Under the pieces are notes generated by a model that had not been told where the DNA came from, searched no databases, and saw only the letters and a list, made by a program, of their open reading frames with translations. Source: Ceratorhiza oryzae-sativae (taxonomy: Eukaryota; Basidiomycota; Agaricomycetes; Cantharellales; Ceratobasidiaceae). Taken from it: DNA of 64,000 bases. The position numbers and the translations under genes were made by a program. The DNA lies in contig JARWMV010000241.1 of the NCBI GenBank assembly GCA_030998015.1, forward strand, positions 62,001 through 126,000, given 5' to 3'. Each line of letters starts with the position of its first letter. Within the stretch, counting starts at the first letter, position 1. Shown here in pieces: positions 22,542 through 34,544 of the stretch.

Positions 22542-23936
22542 TCAAGTGGCTGCTCCTTTCTTGAGGGTGGCTAGCTGATTCCATTGCCTCAGTACTTCCA
22601 GGGCATTGCATAGGCATGAGGCTGGAATCCAGCTATCTTCTTCTGGTCCATATCCTTGCAATCTAATGTGATAGAGGTGGATTTTCTTTCTTCCATGCTT
22701 TTCCCAGCCTTGGTCAATAATCCTTTCAACTTCATATATGTTATCATCTTGGTCCAGTTTGTGTTTTGGCAGAGTAACAGTACAATCCTTGAAATTAGAG
22801 GATGATTGATATTTCTCCAGATGAGCAATGTTGATTACTGGATGCATAGAGTAACTTTTGGGTAGTCAAAGGTGGTAAGTGACTGGGGAGAGCTTTTCCA
22901 TGACTTCAAATGGTCTGTCATAGATTTGATCAAGCTTGGTGCCCTTTCCTTTCAGCAAGTTTAGAGTCTTGAGATTGATTAGTACAGTGTCTTTTGGCTG
23001 GAACTCTGCAAAGTATCATCCTTTGTTGTAAGATCTCTCTTGATATACTTGGCTGGTGCAAATGGCATCCTTGGCTTGCTATTGAGCAACCTTCATTTCT
23101 TCAGCAAATTCTTCAGCTGTCTGGCTTTCTATCCTAGGGATGTGACTGCTGATGCTGGAGAGTAGGTTTGAAGGTTGAAGAGGCTTGAAACCTTGCAAAA
23201 GGAATGCTGGAGTTTCCTTAGTGGCTGAATGTGTTGCTGTGTTGTAGGAGAATGCTAACACTGGTAGCAGGTGATTCCAGTTAGACTTGGTGCTGTCAAC
23301 ATAGGTGCAAATCATTATTTCCAGAGTCTGATTCATGACCTCAGTTTGTCTGTCTGCCTGTGGGTGATGAGCTGTAGTAAGTGCTCACTTGATTCCCAGT
23401 ATTGAGGTGAGGTGATCCCAGAAGGCTCCAGTCCACCTAGAGTCTCAATCTGATATGACTTGCCAAGGCAGACCTTAGTGTGACCATATGTGGGTACAGA
23501 ATATTTCTGCTGTTTCAACCTCATTGATGTGAGTAGTGCATGGCAAGAAATGTGCATATTGAGTGAGCTTGTCTACTATGACTAGAATGGTGTTGTATCT
23601 TTGGCTTTCTGGCAGATCCATGTTGAAGTCTAAGGTGACAACCTCAAATGGTTGCTCTGGAATAGGAATGGGCTGCAAGTATCCTAGTTTTCCATGACAC
23701 CTAGGCTTTGTCTTTTGACAGACATCACATGAGGAGACAAAGTCCTTGATCTGCCTTGCCATGGTGGGCCAATAGTAGGTTGTCCTGATCTGATTGTAAG
23801 TTCTTGCATATCCTCCATGAGCACTTTCAGTTTCCAGCTCATGAGCTTCTTGAATGATGGCTGATACCAGGGCTTGTGGCATGTCATGACCTACTCAGCA
23901 GTTGTTATGGATCACTAACATTTTTCTATTATTTTA
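22542..23936 (-). pseudogene. pol: Fragment C: gypsy integrase and chromodomain of a different family
   Basis: A degenerate minus-strand pol 3' part, all in one frame but broken by several stops. It contains the integrase HHCC finger (AHGGYARTYNQIRTTYYWP then CDVC), core (ILVIVDKLTQYAHF), a C-terminal part (MHPVINIAHLEKYQ) and a chromodomain (YEVERIIDQGWEKHGR, DSWIPAS). It is not of the A/B family. Protease and RT are absent upstream: I lose coding similarity beyond about 23940. Several stops are TGA where Arg is usual. No LTRs were found for it. Confidence 0.8.
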
Positions 23937-25112
23937 GTCTGCTTTGCCAACCCCAAGCAATGCCTCTGTAATTTTCTTGAAATTAAATGAATTTGTATGT
24001 GTCTGAATTTGTACTATTTTATGCTCTATTAAATAGTACAAAATTTCCTCTTTCCAACGCATATTTTATTGTGATTTTATCTTAAGAACTCAGAGAGATA
24101 TAGAGGTTGTGATATTTCCTCTTATCAGGAGATATTGATTACAACATCGCACCACTCATATCTCGGCAACCGCTTATGCTATCAAAGCTATCTTATGCTC
24201 TATCAATAGCTAATCCTTGGCGGTATCTGCTGCCCAAAGATCGTCGCGATCCACCAGGTCCTCACACCAGAATGGCCCGAAGATCATTAGAATCTTACTG
24301 GACCATCAATCAAGATCTAATGACTCCAGTGAGTCAGGAGAGCCTTCCAAATTGATCCAGAAGCTTCTCTGACTCACTTTATGACTCACTGAGATGTAGC
24401 CTCCATTCATTACATGTATATACTATGATAATATGATCTACAAGCCAATAGCAGGTCTCAGATGCATCAATGCCTTTGATCCACACCCTGTCTTTACTCT
24501 CTTATCCTATACTGGGCTAGGGTGTACCCCAAGTATAGCAGTACCCTCTTTTGATGATTGCACTGGCATGCATGTATCTATTTGGCTCTGGAATGCCCTC
24601 CTCAGGGTATAAAAGGACCTCCTCTGAGGCCCTTCCAGACCTCCTCCTCTACTCAACCCAGACTGGTTATTGGTTTCTTTTCTCTTTCTATTTTTCTCTT
24701 GTTTGTGTGTGATTTCTTATATAACTAGTACTGAGGAATAAAGTGCCATATTAGTTATATACTGTCTGATTCATTGTATCTTATATACAGAGATATATAA
24801 GGATACAATATTGCCTGATTGAGCATGACATCAAGTACCAACTATTAGAGGAAATCTAAGTACCTGTAGCTGAGGAAGTGCATGCATTAGGCAGTTCACC
24901 ATCTATACTATAAGCTATCACTTAATCCTAGTATTAAGATTAGTATCAGTTAGTCCAGCAACTAGGGCTGAACTACATTTAAGATATCTAAGGGAACCTG
25001 ACCATAGTAGTCTTGCTCTTGATACCTATAAATTAGTCAGTTTACACTGTGAAAGATTAAGACTACCTTGAGTGTTACTTGATCACATTGCAACTACTTT
25101 GAGCCTTCTTAA
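23937..25112. other. Non-coding AT-rich region, possible old LTR
   Basis: No gene found. TATAAAAGG at about 24607 followed by a pyrimidine-rich stretch, and AATAAAG at about 24738, look like an RNA polymerase II promoter and poly(A) signal of an LTR. I could not find a second copy or a target duplication, so this stays a suggestion. Confidence 0.3.
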
Positions 25113-25313
25113 TAGAGATGTCGTGCGAGAATACCGGCGCATACCCGCACTGGATTTGCTCGGCGAGTTCGAATCCGTTGAAAAAACTGTATATATGCGC
25201 GGAAACCTCTCAGCGGCGCGAACATGCGCATATATGCAGTTTTTTCAACGGATTCGAACTCACCGAGCAAATCCGGTGCGGGTACACGCCGGTATTCTCG
25301 CGCGACATCTCTA
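25113..25313. mobile_element. Foldback element with 88-bp inverted arms
   Basis: Arms 25113-25200 and 25226-25313 are inverted copies with about six mismatches, separated by a 25-bp loop. The ends read TAGAGATGTCG and CGACATCTCTA, so TA may be the target duplication. It is markedly more CpG-rich than its surroundings. Most arm mismatches are CG/TG or CA/TG. A transcript would form a long hairpin. An open frame spans it but is only a by-product. Confidence 0.8.
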
Positions 25314-25426
25314 CTTCTTAATCTAGTCTAAGAAGTATTGAGTACGATTAGTGTATACTCACATATCTACATTTGCTTAAGCTCTAGATATTCAAGTGTA
25401 CCCTGACCCATAACAATCTGACTAAG

Positions 25427-25600
25427 GATGCTGTGCCAGAATTTTGCAGGAGTCCGCCTCCTGCAGGTGGACTCCTGGCATTTTTTTTGATTCCTGCTCC
25501 AGCTCTGGCTCCAGCAGGCCAGGAGCCAGACTCTGTATGGATTTCCAGCAGGTGCAGGAGCTTGCTGGAATTCTGGGGCTCCTGCACCTGATTATGCTTG
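25427..25600. repeat. Repeat sharing the GCTGTGCCAG terminus
   Basis: Begins AAGGATGCTGTGCCAGAATT and contains repeated CCTGCA/TGCAGG motifs. Its start matches the end of the small element at 22301-22412. It resembles 33604-33796 in composition. Boundaries on the right are unclear. No coding potential recognised. Confidence 0.4.
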
Positions 25601-26235
25601 AATGCCATCACATCGAGTTGTATAATAGCTTATTAGATGCGCGCTACTGAGAGCTTTTGAATGGTATATAGCATGTCTGGTAGAAAATCAAACCTGCTGA
25701 ATTGCCTGCAGTTTTCTATTCTTGAGCCTTAAGGCCAATATTTCAGTTGCCTTGAAACCCACCACATTAACCTCTTTAGTAGCTCATAAAATGCGCAAAA
25801 CTCAGAGGATTCTTAATATGTTGTTTATATGGCGTACAAAATTCGTTTACATGTAGATTGCAGCAGATTAATGCTCAGAAAATATTGCTACAAGTGTGCA
25901 GTTACTATTTCAGGTCTAAGACAACATTTTAGACCCAAGGCAACAAGCCAGGCATGTTCCTGGACCTCAAAAACCACTACTAAAAATGTATCTATTTTGT
26001 ACATACATTGGATTGTGATGAACTGGTGTCTGTCCATCTGTTGCTGGTAACATCTAAGCTGAATGGTTGCACATGGTTGGAAAAATTTGTTAAAGTACTG
26101 TTTTGGAGTTCACCAGGCTTGTGGGATAGGGTAATAAATGTCTCTGAATTGATCTATGGGGCTCAGAGAGCCTGTAGTCAAGTGTGCGCTTCTGCAGAGG
26201 CAATTTAGGGGTATTTTAAGCATCAGGGGTGTATG
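25601..26235. other. Intergenic region without recognised feature
   Basis: AT-rich sequence with only short open frames; I see no gene, RNA gene or repeat boundary in it. Confidence 0.4.
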
Positions 26236-26761
26236 TGTCAGAGCTATGACCAGAAGGGACAACCCAAACGTCTAAGGGGACAATGGGAGACCTATAGGCA
26301 ACAGTGCCAGAGGTCTAAGTCACAATGTCAAGGGGAAGATGTGCAACAAGAAGTGAGGGTGCAATGAGACGCAAGGATGTAGGAGTAGGTGCACTTGTCC
26401 TTAAGAGGACTGGGCAGGGACTATGGACTTGTAAGTCACACAGGTAGTAGAGGGGATACAACAGGAGGTTGAGTTCTGAGGCTTAAGGCTCTCAGACTCT
26501 CCCTTATATATTCATACAATGAGCTATATCAAATACACATATGGTGCAAGACAACTATCATACAATGTAAGAAATGGTGCCATGTAACAGAATATTCCAG
26601 AAGGTACAAACAGAATGTAAACAACAACAAGGTCATGTGATCATGTAAGTAATTCTATGCATATATCCGATTAAACAGGACTTGTCCAAAAATATGAAAG
26701 AGAGATTTATAAAATATACAAAAATCATAATAAAATCTGTGTCATGGTCTAGGCCATGACA
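26236..26761 (-). mobile_element. Solo LTR, family D, second copy
   Basis: 526 bp, the inverted counterpart of 7763-8288, flanked by GTATG on both sides (26231-26235 and 26762-26766). Differences from the other copy include several CG/TG/CA exchanges. No internal sequence is attached. Confidence 0.9.
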
Positions 26762-27128
26762 GTATGTTCCCTGGATTTTGCCCACTAATACAGCTCCAAT
26801 CATGCTGATTTTTGGTATACAGCATGAGTACAGTGGTTTGCATCAATCTATCACAGAGGAGCAAAGTTTCCATGGCTGGTTTCACTAGTGCCTGTGGTGC
26901 TGTTCAGGGGCTAACCCCCTGTATATCACTTATATCTCCTCAGAAATGAGTTGGATTGAGACATGAGTGAGCTCATTCAATTCCCCTCAGTGGGGAGGAC
27001 CACCATCAGCAAATATTGACACAGCCACCAACACGTTGAAAAACTGGTTGTCGAGCCTTTTACTCGAATTTTCCACAACTAATTGTTGCTCTTACTGCTA
27101 CAATCAACACCTTATTGCTCTGTAGACA

Positions 27129-28760
27129 ATGCCCACACCAGCTTCAGCAAGAGCTGTAGGCCCACCAACTTGCAAGAGCACCCCAGTAGGAGGAACCTGC
27201 CATGCAGCCCAACAAGCAGCTAAAGCAGACCTGGCCAGCCCCTCTGATCTACTGGAGGGGCTCTATGATAAGTTATTAGTACTGGCAGGAGAGGAAGCAT
27301 CTGTAGAGAACCTGGCAAATGCATTATTGTTATTCTCCAAGCAGAAGGAATATGCAAGAAACACAAACCTGCAAACCACCCTCCAGTCCATTGCAGCGCT
27401 ACTGAAGGTAGCGTCGAACCCACTTGAGAAGATCCAGTTGATGCTCAACATGGCGGTCGAAAACCTGGTTACTCCAACTATCCTTTGTATTGAGGATAGT
27501 GTATCAAAGATCTCAGGAGAGCTGGGTGGTTTCCAAGCTGAGTATTCCAAGTTCTCATCAGATTTGGTGGAGAAAGTGGGGGAGACCTGTGGGATCACCC
27601 AGACAATGGAGAGTGTCCAGACACCTGTGACAGGCAAGCATGAGAGTGGAGGGTTAAGCCCCAGTGGAGACCAGGGACAGAGGTCATATGCAGCTGCAGC
27701 AGTGGCAGCAAGCACAGTGCCACAGATGGAGAGACCAGCACTGGTGGTGACCACATGGGTGGAGAAACAGGACTGGCAGATACTGTTGGACAGCAAGGTG
27801 ACAGAAGGAGAGCAGGCCCTTGGCCAGCTTCCTGAGTTGGCACTTGTTTTGAAAGTGCAACTTGCAATGGAACAGTTGAGCAGGGCAATGAAGGAGAGCA
27901 TGCCAGAGGGGACTTGTTTCCACAGTGCTAACATATTACAGAACAGGGGAGTGGTTTACAAGTTGAACTCCAAGGAGGTGGCAGATTGGATCAAGAGGCC
28001 CAACATCTGTGCAGCGTTTGCTGACAATTTTGGTTCCACTGTTAGGTATTTCAAATGTAGCTTCCTGGTGGTAGTTGAATGCATCCTGGTTTTGTTCGAC
28101 ACCTTGTTGAAACATGCAGCCAACAAGCTTGAGCACAACAACAACCTCCTGGCAAACTCAATTGCCAGCTGCAGATACATTGTCCCCCCAGCCAAACGCA
28201 GAGAGAACCAATGACAAACCTTTGTAGTTCTCCAGTTCCATGACAAGGACACAGCCAACGCATGCATCAAGTCACCAATTGTAGTCAAGGGCAGGCAGTG
28301 CAACACCCACAAGCTTGCCAAGAAACCAGTCTGTTGCACCAGATGCCAGAAGTTCAGCCACCCGACAAAACAATGCAAGGGTGCCATCTTCCTCTGTGGG
28401 ACATGCCCTGGGCAACACAACACCAAGGACTGCCGCGATCAAGCTAATGTCTTCTGCAGGACGTGCAGTGTATCAGGTCACCCGACCTGGGACACCAAAT
28501 GCCCTGGGTACTACGCTGAATGCACTTCTTTTGCGACCAGAGTACCAGACAATTTGTACAAGTACTTTATTACAAGCGAAGAGTGGATGTGGGAAAAAGT
28601 CATAGACACTAAGCAACCCATTACATTGTCTCCTCCCTTCCAACCCACTGCCATCTCCTTTGCACAGCCCCCCCCTGTGGCCCCTGCACTGCTCCCTTTG
28701 GCTGCAGACCCCAATCCAATGCCACCCCTCTTACAAATGCTAACTCCATCCCCATTCTGA
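27129..28760 (+). pseudogene. LINE ORF1 (gag-like RNA-binding protein), one internal TGA
   Basis: The frame starts at ATG 27129 and is broken by TGA 28212-28214, after which the same frame stays open to TGA 28758-28760. Three CCHC-type knuckles follow the internal stop (CCTRCQKFSHPTKQC; CGTCPGQHNTKDC; CRTCSVSGHPTWDTKC). The end is Pro-rich. A Pro-rich stretch in another frame (28775-29122) could be the true C-terminus after a frameshift, in which case ORF1 would overlap the ORF2 start at 29115 by eight bases. ORF1 of this type coats the element RNA. Confidence 0.85.
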
Positions 28761-29114
28761 ACTACAGAAGCAACATGCAGCCAGTAGCCATGACCAGTGG
28801 TGCTGAGTCTCAGCCCGCAGTGCCACAAGGGTGGGGGCACAAACCAACACCAGTAACACTGTCAACCCTGACTAAGATGACTGCCCCCAACCCCATGTGC
28901 TACATGCCCTCTGCACCCCCGCCTGCACACCCCTGCCCTGACAACATAGCAAGCCCTGCTCCCGGGGGCTCTGTTATTCAGCCAAGGCACCCTAGCCAAG
29001 GTGGTACATCCAGGACAGCATCCCCAGCACAATCGCAAAGCACCCTCTCAACGTACTTCACAGTGTGCCGTAGCTCGGTCCCTTCTGTTGCATCTGAACC
29101 CTCTGTCCTTCTTC

Positions 29115-32100
29115 ATGTCTGAACAATGTCCTGGTGCACGAGAGAGCCTACATATCTGGCAGCAGAATGTGAATGGCTCTCCAAACATGCAGGACAAGAT
29201 CCTGTGCCTGGCTGATCCTGTGAATTGGGATATAATTATGTTACAGGAACCTTACTTTACCCATCTTAATCTTGCCCCTGTTTCTTCTCAGTGGCATACT
29301 ATTTATCCTTCAGTCCACCATGAATTGGATTTGCAATCCTGTTCGCTTACTTTAATTTCTAAACGCCTGTTGACCAACAAATGGTGCACTATTCCTTTTG
29401 ACTCATGCAACGTCACTTGCATTGAACTAACCACCTCAGAAGGACAGATACAAGCATTTAACATTTACAACAACCTCAAGAGCAATGAGACTTTGGAGCT
29501 TGTTCACAAGCACCTCCTTGACCTACCATGACACACCTCAACCCTGCTTGCTGGGGACTTTAATCAACACCATCCAATGTGGGATGAACCAAGGAACGAA
29601 CAGCTGTTCACAGAGATGGCGCTGGAGGCATCCCAGAACCTAATTGAGTTGCTTGACTGCTTTGACCTGAACATGATCCTGCCTGCTGAAATTCCAACTC
29701 TAGAACTGTCCTTGAACAAGAACCTCTCCTGCCCTGACAACGTCTTTATATCCTCCTGCCTCACTGGTACTGTCAACCAATGCCTGGTTGTTGAAGCACC
29801 CCGCATCTCTTGCACCGACCATTTCACAATCCAGATCAAGCTGACCCTGACCTGCAGACAGGCACCAAAGATCCTACAATGCAATTTCAAGAAAGCTGAC
29901 TGGGAGAAGATCAGGGCCAACCTGGCATGGATCCTTCCCAACCAACGACAGCCACCCATCACCAATGTATCAGCCTTCAAGTCTTGACTTGACCAAATCA
30001 TGGATGCAATGAATACCATTATTGCAGCACACGTACCACTTGCAAAAGAGTCACCCTACATGAAACAGTGGTGGACACCTTGGCTCAAAGAACTGCATAC
30101 AGTGAAGTCTGATCTGCACATTGCTGCAAACTGTCACAAAGCTACTCCCTCACATCCTCTCCACAGCCTGTATGCCAGGGCGAATAGAGATTTTCAAGAT
30201 GCCAAACAAAGAGCCAAGAGGGACTGCTGGTGATCATTCATTGACAAAGCAGAGGGGGACAATGTCTGGTCAGCTCACAAGTACCTCACATCAACCCCCA
30301 CTGATGGTGGAGCTGCATGGATACCAACCCTGAGGACCAAAAACGCAGATGGTGAGCAAGTAGAACATATGACCAACGGCCAGAAAGGTGGAGCACTCCA
30401 TGATTCATTCTTTCCAGAGGCACAGAACCTGCACATTGAACCAGCTGAGTATCCAGAAGCAGTAGAGCCATTCCAGAATGTCACTAAAGATCAGCTGAAC
30501 AGGGTCATCACGAACCTCAAGCTGCATAAGACCCCTGGTCCGGATGCGATTCCCAATGTCATGTTTAAGGAGTGCCAGAAGACTCTGGTTCATTGGCTTC
30601 TCCTGCTATTCAGAACGACATTTGAGCTCAACCACTACCCCGAGTGATGGAAAGAATTGAACACAGTGGTGTTAAGAAAGCCCAGAAAGAAAGACTATAC
30701 AATACCCAAAGCGTATCATCCAATAGCTCTCTTAAATGTCATCTCTAAACTCCTATCTGCATGTGTTGCTGACTTGCTTAACACATTGGTAGAGAAACAT
30801 GGGCTGCTCCCGGAACACCACTTCAGGGGACAGCATGGTCGATCCACTTCAGATGCAATGCAAGTCATCACCTTGTTCATCAAGGATGCATGGAGGGGTC
30901 ACGAAGTAGTTGCTGGCTTGTTCCTGGATGTGAAAGGGGCATTTCCTAGTGCATCACCCACCCGGCTTGCACACAACATGTGAATGAAGGGAGTGCCAGA
31001 GCAAATTGTGGCGTGGACCAAGCGCAAGCTTGAGGGCTGTCGGACACTCATCAAGTTTGATGATTACACATCAGAGTGGTTCAACATTTAACATGGAATT
31101 GACCAGGGCTGTCCTCTCTCTTGCATTTACTACTTACTCTACAATAGCAGTGCTATAGAGCTAGCTGACACAGTTAATCAGGAATTGGCAAGCAGATTTG
31201 TTGACAATGTGGTGCTCTTAATGCGTGCCAAAACTCTAGAGGAAGCTAACAAGAAACTGGTGGCAATGATGGAGAGACCTGGAGGGATGAGAGAATGGGC
31301 AGCAAATCACACATGTGAGCATGAATACAAGAAGACAGCACTAATCAGTTTCTCTTGTAGACCGAAAGAGACAAGGCTGCCGATTTCTATTGCAGGGACT
31401 CTGATACAACCTACAATGTCACACAAGTTCTTAGGAGTCATATTCGATCAACAGCTCAGGTGGAAGGAGCAGGCCACTAAGGCGGTTGCAACAGGGACAA
31501 CATGGGTAGGACAGATGAAAAGAGTTGCCTGCATCAATCATGGCTTCTCTGCTCATGCCATGCGCTGGCTACATCAATGTGTCCTCATACCTTGTATTTT
31601 GTATGCAGCTGACGTCTGGTTTACCCCAGTAACTAGGGGCCCAAGGAAATCAGTGGAGGAACAAGAAATGGGAGAGAGAAACCCACATGACCTTGGCTTG
31701 GTTGGGTTTGCAAGAAGACTTGCCATGGTCCAACAACAATCAGCAATTGCAATCACTGGCACTCTTTGCACCACCTCAAACCTTGCCCTTGACGCTCATG
31801 CCAACATTCTCCTGATCGACCTGGCCATGAATTTGGCTTGCTTCCGAACCATGATCTGCATGGTCATGCTTCCAGTCTCAAACCCACTCTGGAAATACCT
31901 AGTCAAAGCCAAGTGTTATATCAAGAGACATAGGTCAGCGCTTCATGAACTATTGCACACTTTCAATATACTGCTGTTGACCTTTGAACCAGTGCCCAAA
32001 TCCCTGGCAATGCCAAGGATACTCAAGTTACTGAATGCCACACTTCCATCCTCATGGGAAGAGGCTATGGATGCAGCCAAGAGAGTTGAGGCAGACATGC

Positions 32101-33017
32101 AGATCTACTTGGACAGCTCAGGGATAGACAGTGGTATTGGAGCTGCAGCTGTGCTATGCCAGGACAGCCAGCCCATGAGGACGCTTCGCCTCCACCTGGG
32201 ATCAAATAAACAACATGTGGTGTATGAGGCCAAACTTGTGGGGGCCATGCTTGCTCTTCACCTACTGGCTGGGGAATGCAACGTTGAGTCAGCATGGATA
32301 GGCATTGACAACCAGGTGGTTCTGCATGCGCTGCAGAGCCCAGTCATCAACTCTGCACCACACCTTGTCCTTGCTGTTGCCAATCTCACCAAGCAGCTTG
32401 TTTGTACTCACCCAGGACTCTTGATTACGACAACCTGGGTCCCAGCACACAAGGGAGTCCCAGGCAACAAATTAGTGGATGTAGCGGCAAAGGAAGCAGC
32501 AGGGGGATTATCTAGCAACCTCAGTGAGATGCCTATGTATCTACACAATGCAATTGCAGACAGCCCATCAGCAGCAAAACAGGCCTACAAGGAAGCCCTG
32601 AAAGGGGTCTGGAAACGATGCTGGGATGAAGAGCTCAGCAACAGCAACACATACCTCCATACCATTGACCACTCCACACCCTTGAATGCCTTCCATAAGC
32701 TTGCCCAGACACTGCCTTGTAGGCACGCTTCTCTGTTGATCCAACTTCAAACTGGCCATGTCCTGCTGGGAGCATATCTTCAACACTTCAAGCACTTGGA
32801 ACACACCACCTGCCCAGCTTGTAAACAGTGTGCTGAGACTGTCGACCACTATCTGATGTGATGCCCAGCCTACAACCATGCTAGACAACATAGGGACCTG
32901 GTGTTCCCAGCAGCCACTGACTCACTACCCACGCTTCTGTCCTTGAAGGAGGCCACACCCCACCTGATAACCTACATATGCAAGACAGGCTGGTTCACCC
33001 TGCTCTCACATGCATGA
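29115..33017 (+). pseudogene. LINE ORF2: endonuclease, RT, RNase H; seven in-frame stops
   Basis: One frame from ATG 29115 to TGA 33015-33017, interrupted at 29529, 29985, 30231, 30645, 30981 (all TGA), 31089 (TAA) and 32859 (TGA). APE-type endonuclease (HIWQQNVNG, IIMLQEP, LLAGDFNQHHPMWD), RT (KTPGPDAIPN, GIDQGCPLS, FVDNVVLL at 31197-31220), RNase H (IYLDSSGIDSGIGAA, YEAKLVGAMLALHLL, WVPAHKGVPGNKLVDVAAKEA split at the usual HxGxxGN motif) and terminal CPACKQC...H...C. The RT active site has Asn for the second Asp. At most TGA codons Arg is plausible, consistent with CGA to TGA. Confidence 0.9.
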
Positions 33018-33401
33018 CACCAGACACCAGGTGAAGTAACCAAAGATTTTATAGAATACATGCAACGGATAACACACTATTACTAGAACCTCACATAAAC
33101 CATCTGGAAAGATGCTGAACAGTCTGTATATCATCTATAGATGACCAAGATTAGGATACACATTGTATGGAAGGAGCCAGCTTGCAAGCTTAAACGAGTC
33201 AAGGACTTGGATGTCAGGGGGGCGTAGGCTTGTCTGGCAGGCAGCGAGGGGCTGGTGGGCCTTATGGGATAGTTGGCGTGAGGCGCGGTAGATTCTAAGG
33301 CTCCTTTCTCCTTCCCTCTACACCTTTGTATGGTCTACATAAGCCTCAGGCTTGACAGATGTATAAACTAGATTCAAAAAAGAAAAAAATTCCCCTCAGT
33401 G

Positions 33402-34544
33402 AGACAAGTCAAATGGTACATACATGTTTCTGTTCAACACTTAGTTAGGGGAGCATCAGTGGTTGTGCTTACCCCTGATTATTTCCCCAAGACTAAAATG
33501 CATGGATATTGCTCAATTTCAACTTCGAATACATGATGTATATATCGATTGGATACCCTGATTTTTGCACATTTAATGGTGCATTGGACACTACAAATGG
33601 CTGGGGTCATGCAATGGTGCAGGAATGCCAGTCTGCAGGAATGCAGGAATGCAGGAGCTGCAGGACTCTGCCCAGGACTCTGGCACCCCTGGGGCAATTC
33701 CTGCACTGTCTCCATCTCCTGTAGTGCTGGAATATGCCAGAATTTTATACAGAATTCCTGCATGTTCCATCTACAGGAGCCTGGCACAGCACCCTTAAAT
33801 CTGACTTAGCTGCTGTCCACAGTTGCTTACTCAGCAACAGGTGCCCATCAGCCACAAGACAGTAGACACACACAAGGCATCAAGCCAAGATGAGCCATAC
33901 ATCAGCAGTAGTCAGGACATAGTCCAGACCCAGTAAAGGCATTAGCCACTTGTAAAGCAGAGTCTGACAACTGCTTTCAGAGGTTGTGACACATCCCCAA
34001 CATTTAAGTGGTCAGAAGGGAGATGTGGAGGCAATAGTTGGAGCCAACAAGTGCAGAGGGTGATTTGCTAAAGTCTTTTATTGGAAGGCAGATTACACTT
34101 TTGTATACATATAAGACCTATGATATATATATAGAACAAGTGGAAGGGTTGATTTTAATATAATGTTGGACAATGACTCTAGGGTAGATATGACCCTCCC
34201 CAAACACCCCCAGTCAATGTCAAGCCTATTGGTGTTCTATGTATGACTAAAATGCCATCAAAATTGAGCGTATCAGACACTGCACATATAATACAACTGT
34301 CTGTTTCGTATGCTTCACTAAGCCTCCGAAATCGCCTCGTTCGGTAATTTGTTCATTTTTGATACTAGTAGGAGCTCTGAGGATTTGTATGATTGTGAGT
34401 GGGTGATCGATCCATCTTATTCGGTCAAAGGCTTATCACCATAAAATTTATGGATATTTTACCATATACACAGCCAGAGGTAAGCGAGTAGCTCTCGTTT
34501 AGACTGCACCAACCGAGCATACACCCACGTTACAACCTATCACC
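33402..34544. other. Non-coding transition region with a CCTGCA-rich repeat
   Basis: No gene recognised. About 33604-33796 is a repeat with many TGCAGG/CCTGCA motifs whose minus-strand end reads AAGGGTGCTGTGCCAGG, related to the repeat ends at 22301 and 25427. The rest, to the acyl-CoA oxidase stop codon at 34545, is AT-rich and marks the edge of the transposon nest. Confidence 0.45.

Larger units (their letters stand above)
26993..33387 (+). mobile_element. Full-length non-LTR retrotransposon (LINE) with RNase H
   Basis: About 6.4 kb, bounded by a perfect 14-bp target duplication AATTCCCCTCAGTG (26979-26992 and 33388-33401). It has a 136-bp 5' leader, ORF1 with zinc knuckles, ORF2 with endonuclease, RT, RNase H and a C-terminal CCHC, a 370-bp 3' region and an A-rich tail (about 33376-33387). 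ORF1 plus ORF2 with RNase H suggests the Tad1/I-type group of fungal LINEs. Both ORFs carry in-frame stops, mostly TGA, so it is dead although structurally complete. Confidence 0.9.

Noticed and set aside
27263..27934. Minus-strand 223-codon frame
   Set aside because: It is antisense to LINE ORF1, with composition mirroring the sense strand.
29529..32861. Possible reassignment of TGA as a sense codon in the LINE
   Set aside because: TGA ends the host genes normally, and the in-frame TGAs fit CGA decay, so recoding is not needed.
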